Source: Hirsutella rhossiliensis (taxonomy: Eukaryota; Ascomycota; Sordariomycetes; Hypocreales; Ophiocordycipitaceae). From it: a DNA stretch of 64,000 nt. Location of the stretch: contig NW_025408680.1 in assembly GCF_020360975.1 (NCBI RefSeq), positions 1,364,001 through 1,428,000 of the forward strand, read 5' to 3'. Both the position numbers and the translations under genes were made by a program. Under the pieces are notes generated by a model. That model was not told the DNA's origin. It was given only the letters and a program-made list of their open reading frames with translations, and made no database searches. Below are positions 56,201-64,000 of this stretch, in pieces (position 1 is the first letter of the stretch; every line of letters begins with the position of its first letter).

Positions 56201-59200
56201 TTTTATCTCTACTTATATTATTACGCTTACGTTATTATAACTACTTACTCTACTTTACTTACTTTATAGTCTTAGCCTAGGCTACTATTAGTAGTCCGCT
56301 AATCTATCGTTCTTATTTACTATTTTAAATAAGGCTTTAAACTTATCGAAGGCTATAGTTCTTATAAACTTACGTATAGGTTCTTATATAGGGTCGAGAT
56401 ACCTACGCTACTTAACGAGGACCTCTTAGCGTTTCCCCTTACTAACCCTTTTCTAGCGCGCGGCCTATATCTCTTTAACCTTAAACTTATTCTCTCTCTT
56501 TACCTTAATTATAAGCGGTTAAGCGTCCGCTACTTCTTATCTAGGTAGTAGGTTAAAGGAGGCTTTATAAAGGAGGTCTATATTAATCTTATTATAGACC
56601 CTTATTAAGAGACTATTAAGCTTTATAACTTATAGGCTAATAACCCTTTATATTATAAACTTTATATATAGCTAGTTAAGCTTCTTTTTTAGCTATACCG
56701 ACCTATAGTTATAGAGGTCTAGCTATACCTTATCTCTTACTATAAACCTATTTACTATAGCCTTAGTTTTATTAGTATATTACTCTTAATCTTATACTAT
56801 AGTAGCTATTATAGATTAGTAGTAATCTATAGTCTCTTATAGCTTTTATATAAATATAAAGGCGCGGCCCTTTAATAATAAATTACTATACTACTCCGCT
56901 ACTATATCTATAGTAAAAGGAACTAATAAGGGTAGTTTAAAGCTATATATTATAAAGAAAGGGGCTATCTTAATAAAAGTATATAGTTTACTATTTAATA
57001 TAAGTTAGGCCGTAAGGAGCTACCGGTCTTAGTCTACTTAGTTATAGGCTATAATAGCTTATAGGTAAGCCTATACCTCTTAGTTAACCCTCTTAAGCCC
57101 GTTATTAATCTATAAGTAATATACTATACTAAGTAGCTATATAATTTAAAGTAGCTAGTATAAGTACTACTAAAAGTAGCTAGTTTAATTTAATCTCCTA
57201 TTACTTATAATAAAGGCTAGCTAGCTATATAAGTAGGCCTAGTACTATAAGAAGCGCTTTATATAAGACTTTATATCTATAAATAGTATTAGCTTTAATA
57301 CTATAGACTTACTAAGTTAGTCCTTAATTACCTATATATAGCGGTTACTACTTTTTATAAGTAGGAGGTCCGTTATAAAGTCTATTTATATATATATATA
57401 AAACTAGTTAAGTACCGGAAGCTACTTAAGTAGCCCCTTAAGCTATACCCTTTAAATCTTAGTATAGCTATAGATATTATAGTTATAGAGGAAGCAGCGA
57501 ATATAGTACTATAGGAGGGGCTAGTAGAAATCCCTCGCGAGGCTTACTACTATACCTTACTAACCTAGGTAGCCTACGATACTAGAGCTATAAATAAGCT
57601 AGACTAGCTTCCTTTAAAGCTCGTTTTATTTATCTAGCTCTAGCGGTCTATCCTTCTCCTTAGCTTCTATAGTATATAGCGCGCCTAGCACCTATAGTCT
57701 CCCCCGCTAATATAGATGCCTTTATAGGTCGATATAATAATCGGCTACTTATACCTTTAGCTTTAGCTTTAGATTAAGGCGTTAAGCGCTAGACTTAACG
57801 GCGCGGTATACGCTCTTATAAGTATAGTCTAGAAATAATATCCTATCTTATAAGCGTTAAAGGACCTTATCTTAGAATACCCGCGCTATACGCGCCCTTA
57901 GGCTAGTCTATCCCTCCTTGCTAAGCTAAGGCGAGGGTTTAGGGGAAGGCTTATCTATTAGCGCCGCGCTTTCCTTTACTAGGGAAGCTCTTATATAAGT
58001 CTATAGCGCTTCTTATAGGATAAGCTATAAATCCTAGGCCTTAATATCCGCTCTCGTTAGCCGGTCTTAATCCCTTTAAGAAAGCGTATTTAGGACTATA
58101 AAGTCCTACCCTAGCTAGTACTTAATCGAGAAGTTAAAGTATAAGAGATACTCCGCTTAGCGGGCTTACTACTCTAAGAGGTACTAGTAGGTTATAAAGT
58201 ACTTAAGGTTCCTATAGTCTATAAGAACCTTAAAGCTCTTATAGCTTTAAAGCTCCGCTTACTATTACTTAAGGTAGCTAATAATCGCTAGTATCTTTTT
58301 ATCGTAAATAGCGTAATTCCGCTCTACTAAGGTTAGCTTATAAGAGTAGAACGCTATTAGTTACTTTTGCTTATTTACCTTTTAAGAGAGCGTTCCTCTA
58401 AGTACCTAGCCGCTATAGTCTACTTTAACTAACGTAGACCGGTTAAAGTCCTACTAAAGTAGTACTAGGGCTTATAAGAATAGGTCCTTAAGTATATAGA
58501 ACGCTCCTTCCTATATAGGCCCTTAATAAAAAGCGGTTTATTTCCTAGTAATCTCGTTTAAGGGCATTATAATATAAGAGAAGCCCTTAATAAATATCCT
58601 ATAATAGTTCGCGAACCTAAGAAAGCTTTATACGCCTATCTATATAGTTAGGGCCGCTTAGTCCTAGATTGCCTAGATCTTTATAGGATCTACCTATATA
58701 CCTATACCTATATAGATAATAAAGCTTAGGTACTTAACCCTCTTAACCTTAAATTCGTACTTATTTAAGTCGAGGTAAAGCCTATAAAGTTAAAGGCGCT
58801 TTAAGACCCTCTATACTTTCTATATATAGTCCTTATAGAAGCCGCTTATATAAATAAGGATATTATCTATATATATAAAGGTAAACTTATTAAGGAAGTC
58901 TTAAAGTACGTTATTAATATAACGCTAGAAGGTAGCGGGCGCTCCTAAGAGGCTAAAGGGCGTTATAAGCTACTTAAATAAGCTATAGTATATATAAAAC
59001 GCTATCTTTTACTTATTACCTTCTAAGATCTATACCTTATAAAACGCTTATTTTATATCTAGCTTTATAAACTACTTTACCTTTAAAAGGTTATAAAGTA
59101 TATCTAAGATTAAGGGTAAGGGGTAGCGGTCTAGCCTTATAATTATATTTAGAGCCCTATAGTTATAATAAAACTATATCCTACCCCTTAGTTTATATAT

Positions 59201-60100
59201 AAATAAGACTAGCGCTCTTACTTTAAAGCTACTTACTTAAATAAAACCCTTATCTAAGAGGTCCCTTAGTATCCTCTTTAGTATTAATAGCTCTATATAT
59301 AATATACTATATAGCGGTCCGAATAATATAGGTAGTTCTTACCCCTTCTTATTAGTATAGAGTACTATCTTATAGTCTACCCTTAGCTTATATAAGTTAA
59401 GCTTATTTACTTCCTAGGACTTAAATAGTAGTAAGAGGTTATAAAAGCACTTTAGTATCTACTACTATAGCTTAAAGGGCGACTTTAGCTTCTTTATTTA
59501 AAGGGCCTTATCGATATCTACTAAGCTAACTATATAGACCGCTATATTAGCCGCTACCTAGCCTTACCCCCGCTCTACCTATCGTATAGTTCCTATAAAG
59601 TTAAAGGTAAGGACTTCTTATACTAAGTATAAAGCTTATACGCTTAGTCCTATACTTATAAAACTATTATTATAGCGGACCTACTATTATATAGGCCTAA
59701 ACTATAGCTTCCTTTAGTATAAAGCTAAGTATAACTTTATATATAATAACTAGGGTTTCCTAAGGATTAAGGGAAACTCTAGTTAAGGGATTATATAGGC
59801 TATAATAAGCTTATAGTAACCGTCGACCTTTATAGCTAGCTATATAATGCCCTTAATTACCGTACCCTCTATCGCGCTTAAGGCGCCCTTTACTCGCCTT
59901 AAGGCGATCTTTTTTACTAGTACTTATATCTCTTATATAAGCGCCTTATTAACTATAGTATAGTATTAATAGCCCTTATATATAAGGGCGGTAACGGGTA
60001 AGGAGTTATTAATTATAACCTATATTAAAGTAAGCTTCTTTTTTATATAAGCGGATAATTCCTCTTTCTCTTTTATTAGTATTAGTAATTAAGGCTCTAA
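56200..60100 (-). pseudogene. Gypsy-E pol (protease, RT, RNase H, integrase), broken
   Basis: Minus-strand frame. RT starts near 59,260 with KGFI...SSFKVRALVLFI, then YNYRALNI (about 59,160); the palm reads FLNKFTFIYIDNILIY near 58,900-58,850, where the second Asp of YxDD is Asn (58,862-58,864); thumb KYEFKVKRVKYLGFII lies near 58,750. RNase H and integrase blocks follow leftwards to about 56,300 with frequent stops. Domain order and spacing are standard Gypsy. Confidence 0.85.
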
Positions 60101-60109
60101 AGCCTATCT

Positions 60110-61861
60110 TTACTTTAGAGCTACTCTTTTTCCTCTAGGCTTAAGGGAGCGGAGTCCTCTTTATCGTCTAAGGTAAGGAGCGGTTCTATCTTCGCTACTT
60201 AAACCGCTATAAGCCGCTTAGCTAAAAAGAAAAGGGGTATTTTAATATAAAGTATATAGATATACTATAATATAAGTAGCGGCCGTTAGCCTTTCTCTTT
60301 TTAATTTCCTCGCTTATTACCTACTTCGCCCGCTACTTAGAGTATAGGGCGGTATAAGGGGTAGTCGACGGCGTCTTCTTACTATATTTAGCCCGGTCTA
60401 TATAGGTAGCCGATATTAAAGTATCCCTATCTATATTAATAGCCGATTATTTATCTTATAAAGGGGCGGTAATCCTATCGCCGCTATATAGCGTACGCTT
60501 ATAAAGCTTTTAGAAACGCGGCGTCTACTTATAGCCCTATACTACCTTTATTAACTAGCTTATATACTCGCTATAATTAATAGGTATAATTATAAGGATA
60601 AGTAGCTCTTATAAGGCTAGCGTAATTAAATTCTATAGCTATATAAGCTTTACGCTATCTTCCTATACTATAGTCCCCGCTACCTATAAGAGCGTCTCTT
60701 TAAAATTAAGAAGGAATTCGCTAAAGGGTTATCCGTCTTTTTACTTAAGGGTCTATAGCCTATCTTTATAAGGAACAGTGTTCCTATTATAAATAAAGTA
60801 GCTATAATATACTCTCCGGTTTATATAAGCTAATAAGTAGTATATTAATTATAGATAAAATTCTATCCTATAGAGTAAGAATCGCTCGTTATTTTACATG
60901 TTATTATGCATTAAACGGGTTATCGGTTATCGTATAATCGGGAATCGAATAAATAGAGCTAGCTTAGAATACTAGCTAAGACCTCTTAAGAACACCGGTA
61001 TAACCAACCTCCTTTAAACACGAATATTAATAGAACTAAGATACTTCTAAATTCACTTAAGGTATCACGGAGTTACTTAGTCTTAGGGCTATACGGCAGC
61101 CTAAATCTAGTCCTAAAAGGTTCTTCCGTTTAGCTATAATTATCTATATAAGATAGTATGTCCGCTAGTAGATAGAGGGAGAATTATTAACTTTAACACC
61201 TCTTCTATATACTAATATACTACTAATAAATTCCGTTAAAAATCCTACCTTATACTCCTTCTTCCCCTTTATTACGTAGTCTTATATAATTCCTTAATTT
61301 CCTAAAATTCCTCTTTTACTTATATACCTTTAGAATCTTACGCCTTCTCCTACTCCTATATATTACTAAACGTATATATAAGGTATTAAAAGAAGTCTTA
61401 TAGTTCGCGTTTGCCCCTAGGGCCGCCTTTATCCTAGAATCTAAAGATCCGCTATATTTAGGGCTTTAGTAACGTATAGAGGAGCGAATACTACGCTATA
61501 TCGCGATAGCTATTTAGGCCCTATTTCTCGTTAGTTATAAACTTTATCTATAGCCGGCTAAGGAAGAAGTAAAAGGACTCTAGCTTACTATCCTAAGTCG
61601 GCTAAGAGAGCGGCTTCCGCGTTAGTAGTATTACCGCCGTAATAAGTATTATAGAGGTTATAGGGGTTAAAGCTAGTCTCGTAGATAGCTCCCTTAGTAT
61701 AGCGAGAACCTTATCCTTCTCGCTAGCTATCGCGCTTTTAATCGCTTCTAGGATAGCTACGATACTTCCTATCTATTAAGGGAGGGGCGGAGTACTTCCT
61801 TAAAGAGGAGGCGCCCTCTCTAAAGAGATATCTATTAGATCTATTAGTTAATAGCTTATAC
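60110..61861 (-). pseudogene. Gypsy-E gag region, broken and interrupted by a solo LTR
   Basis: Minus-strand frames such as FSEFLLNFKETLLQVAGTI (about 60,720-60,660) and a Gln-rich continuation have gag character. Interrupted by the solo Copia-2 LTR at 60,767-61,334; the 5' part lies at 61,340-61,860. No zinc knuckle was confirmed. Confidence 0.6.
60762..61339 (+). repeat. Solo LTR of Copia-2 in Gypsy-E gag
   Basis: 60,767-61,334 (568 bp) matches the other three Copia-2 LTRs. Flanked by the perfect duplication ATCTT (60,762-60,766 and 61,335-61,339). Least mutated of the four copies in places (GGAACAGTGTTCC, TTATTATGCATTAAACGGG). Confidence 0.92.
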
Positions 61862-62047
61862 TATTATAGAGTAGGCAAAGGCGTATATATAGGTGCTATT
61901 TATAGGATAATATTAATAAGCTATATAGAGCTCTCCTATACGCGGCTAGCCTATATATATACGTATAGGATCCGGCCCTTTATATATAACTATATAGCTT
62001 AAGTTATAGCCTAAGCTTATAACCTATAATAGTTAAAGACTTTTATA
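61862..62047 (-). repeat. Gypsy-E 5' LTR (right)
   Basis: 186 bp, less mutated than its partner (CGCGGCTAGCC). Followed by CTAAG and the resumed Gypsy-D frame. Confidence 0.92.
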
Positions 62048-62052
62048 CTAAG

Positions 62053-64000
62053 AGAGATATAAATATAATAAGATAAGATTAACTTAGTTAAAGAATAGCT
62101 AATATTAAAGAACGTTAAGGATATATAAAGTTTCTTAGGATTTATAAATTACTACTAATAATTTATTAAAGATTTCGGAAAGATTATAGTATTACTATAT
62201 AACTTAACGAAAAAGGAAAAAGAATTTATATAGGATAATAAAGCTAATAAAGCTTTTAAATATATTAAAACTATAATTATATAAGAACTAGTCTTAACTA
62301 CCTTCGATCTAAAATAATAAATTAAACTTAAAACCGATATATTAAACTTTACTTTAAGAGTATAAATTAGAAAAAAAAAAAGGAAGACTATAACCGCTAT
62401 ATTTTATTTTAAGAAGCTATATAGTATAGAACTTAATTACCTTATTTACGATAAGGAATTCCTTATAATTATTTAAGCTTTTAAGGAATTTTAATACTAT
62501 CTTCTTAAAAGTAAGTATAAAGTTAAGGTTTATATAGATTATAAAAATATCTTATACTTTATAATAATATAATAGTTAAATAGATAATAGATCTAATAGG
62601 CTAAATACTTATTAGAATTCGACTATAAAATAATCTATAAAAAAGGAATAGAAAATAGTTAAGCTAATACTCTTAGTCGATAAAGTAACTATAATATAAG
62701 GGCACTTATAGTAAAAGGATAGCTCTTAGAAATTAACGAAAATAGGAACTACTAATAATAATAGCTAAGTATAATATTTAAAGTATAACTTAATAACTCG
62801 ACTTACTAAAAGATCCTAAAATAAATAAAAGAATATAAAGTATTAAACGGATATTATATAGAATATTTAGAAGTTTTAATATATAAAAATAAAATCTAGA
62901 TACTATTAAAATTATAAGATAAAGTTATATAAGATATATATAAATATTTAATATATAGATACTAAGGAATCTAAAAAATAATAGAACGGATTAAACGATA
63001 ATATAACTTTTTATAGCTTAAGGAAGTAGTATAATAAGTTATTAAAAAATATAAACTTTATATATAAAGTAAAGCTAAATAATATAAGCTATATAGAGAA
63101 TTATAACCGCTATTAATACTAGAGAAACTATAGGATTTAATAGCTTTTAACTATATTATAAAGCTATTACTATTAAAAGAACTTATAACTAATATTAAGT
63201 AAGATAGTATAATTATTATTACTAATAGATTAATAAAGTATAGATACTTCTTACTATATAAAGAAGTAAGTAACGTAAAAGAGCTAGTATATATATTCCT
63301 ATAAATAATTATTAGTAATTATAGACTATTAAACGAGATTATCTTTAATAAAAGAAGTATATTTATAGCTAAGTTTTAGTAAGCTCTTATAGTATAATTA
63401 AGGACGAAATATAAGCTAAGTATAGCTTATTACTTATAAATAGATAGATAAATAAAACGACTTAACTAAACGCTTAAATAATATTTATAATACTATATTA
63501 GTTATAAATAAAACAATTAAGTTAAATAGCTATTAATAGTATAACTAGCTTATAATAGCTTAATTATAGAAAGAACTAAGCTCTTACTAGTATATAATAA
63601 TTATAAATATAACTTAGAAGTATTTAAGGTTACTTAATAAAGACTATAAGTAAAATAAGTAATACTATAAGTAGATTAGCTATAAAAATTATATAAATAG
63701 ATATAATAAGAACTTTAATTCGTTAAAGAATAAATATCTACTTATTATAATTAGAAAAGATTATAGGGACTAATTTTTTAAGAGGGAGATATAGTCTACC
63801 TTATATAACGAAATATTAAAATAAAATAACTAAGTAATAAATTAGATTTTAAGAAACCTAGACCGTTTAAGGTTAAGAAAACTATTTTAAACGTTAACTA
63901 TAAACTTATACTACTAATAATAATATAGATATACTTAATATTTTATATCTTATTATTAGAACTAGCGCTATAAAATACTAAACTATACGAAAAAATCGAA
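62053..64000 (+). pseudogene. Gypsy-D pol, C-terminal part: RT thumb, RNase H, integrase
   Basis: The frame reads IQSFLGFINYY-like sequence at 62,125-62,160, then RNase H (LKTDILNFTLRV, about 62,330; LNYLIYDKEFLIII, 62,430-62,475), LLEFDYKIIYKKGIENS (62,605-62,660), the zinc-binding start of integrase (RYQGI at 62,950), a core with LIKYRYFLLYKEV (63,230) and, near 63,770-63,960, KEGDIVYLI-like, LDFKKPRPFKVKK and a segment where the family has an HPVFHVSLLEP block. The frame is still open at the window edge. Stops are TAA/TAG only. Confidence 0.82.

Larger units (their letters stand above)
54513..62052 (-). mobile_element. Gypsy-E: full-length Gypsy LTR retrotransposon, minus strand
   Basis: Two 186-bp LTRs (54,518-54,703 and 61,862-62,047) are flanked by the perfect duplication CTAAG (54,513-54,517 and 62,048-62,052). 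On the minus strand a polypurine tract AAGGGAGGGCA abuts the 54.5-kb LTR, fixing the orientation. Gag lies at about 61,800-60,100, protease/RT/RNase H about 59,900-57,600, integrase further left, and a GC-rich ORF region at 56,110-55,340. It contains a solo Copia-2 LTR. Inserted in the RT of Gypsy-D. Confidence 0.93.
49874..64000 (+). mobile_element. Gypsy-D: Gypsy LTR retrotransposon running off the right edge, split by Gypsy-E
   Basis: A probable 5' LTR (49,874-50,384) is followed by gag (50,700-51,500), protease/RT (to 54,512) and, after Gypsy-E, RNase H, integrase and the C-terminal domain (62,053 to the window end). The reading frame on both sides of Gypsy-E belongs to one pol: RT stops after FLKYIIL at 54,512 and thumb/RNase H resumes after 62,052. 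The 3' LTR is outside the window, so LTR boundaries are inferred from composition and TA..TA ends only. Very heavily mutated: CA and TG nearly nil. Confidence 0.85.

Noticed and set aside
1..64000. CRISPR arrays, tRNA or rRNA genes, phage or plasmid features
   Set aside because: No regularly spaced repeats, cloverleaf-like segments or rRNA-like blocks were seen; introns, RIP and element types point to a fungus.

Overview
The window reads as a filamentous ascomycete (Pezizomycotina) chromosome segment that is almost entirely an AT-rich, transposon-packed block inactivated by repeat-induced point mutation (RIP). Outside about 3,996-8,375 the dinucleotides CA and TG are nearly absent while TA is in great excess. 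CG survives in several stretches, so the mutation acted on CpA (CpA to TpA, on both strands). It turns CAA, CAG and TGG into stops and ATG into ATA, which is why 64 kb contains almost no long ORF although the reading frames of many transposon proteins can still be followed between stops.

The exception is an unmutated island (about 3,996-8,077) with one intact-looking, seven-exon gene for a major facilitator superfamily (MFS) transporter of the 14-helix drug/toxin efflux type (4,614-6,785, +). It is bracketed by small inverted-repeat units ending in CTCGTGCC/GGCACGAG and lies between two Tad-like LINE relics: a minus-strand copy to its left (1-3,995, 5' end facing the gene) and a 5'-truncated plus-strand copy to its right (8,078 to about 9,800).

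Region 10,340-29,250 is a nest of at least four levels. A fungal Helitron (Rep domain) is split by a pogo/Fot1-type DNA transposon (11,034-27,877; TIRs of about 40 bp, TA target duplication). The pogo transposase gene is split by Gypsy-A (12,187-27,173; target duplication ATAGC). Gypsy-A was hit twice by Copia-1: a reverse solo LTR (14,023-14,498; ACCTT) and a full element (15,395-21,739; AGTAT).

Region 29,250-36,119 holds the C-terminal end of a second pogo copy (minus), unassigned repeat sequence with a solo Copia-2 LTR (31,297-31,864; CCCTT), and a probable second Helitron-like fragment. Copia-2 follows (36,120-42,357) and contains a reverse solo LTR of Gypsy-B (37,182-37,358; GTCCC). A LINE fragment (LINE-B) is split by full-length Gypsy-B (42,531-49,575; CTTTA).

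From about 49,874 to the right edge runs Gypsy-D (+), whose reverse transcriptase is split by the minus-strand Gypsy-E (54,518-62,047; CTAAG). Gypsy-E carries another solo Copia-2 LTR (60,767-61,334; ATCTT). No tRNA, rRNA, CRISPR or bacterial-type feature was seen. Apart from the MFS gene, every protein-coding region is a relic. Family names (Gypsy-A, B, D, E; Copia-1, -2; LINE-A, B, C) are local labels.
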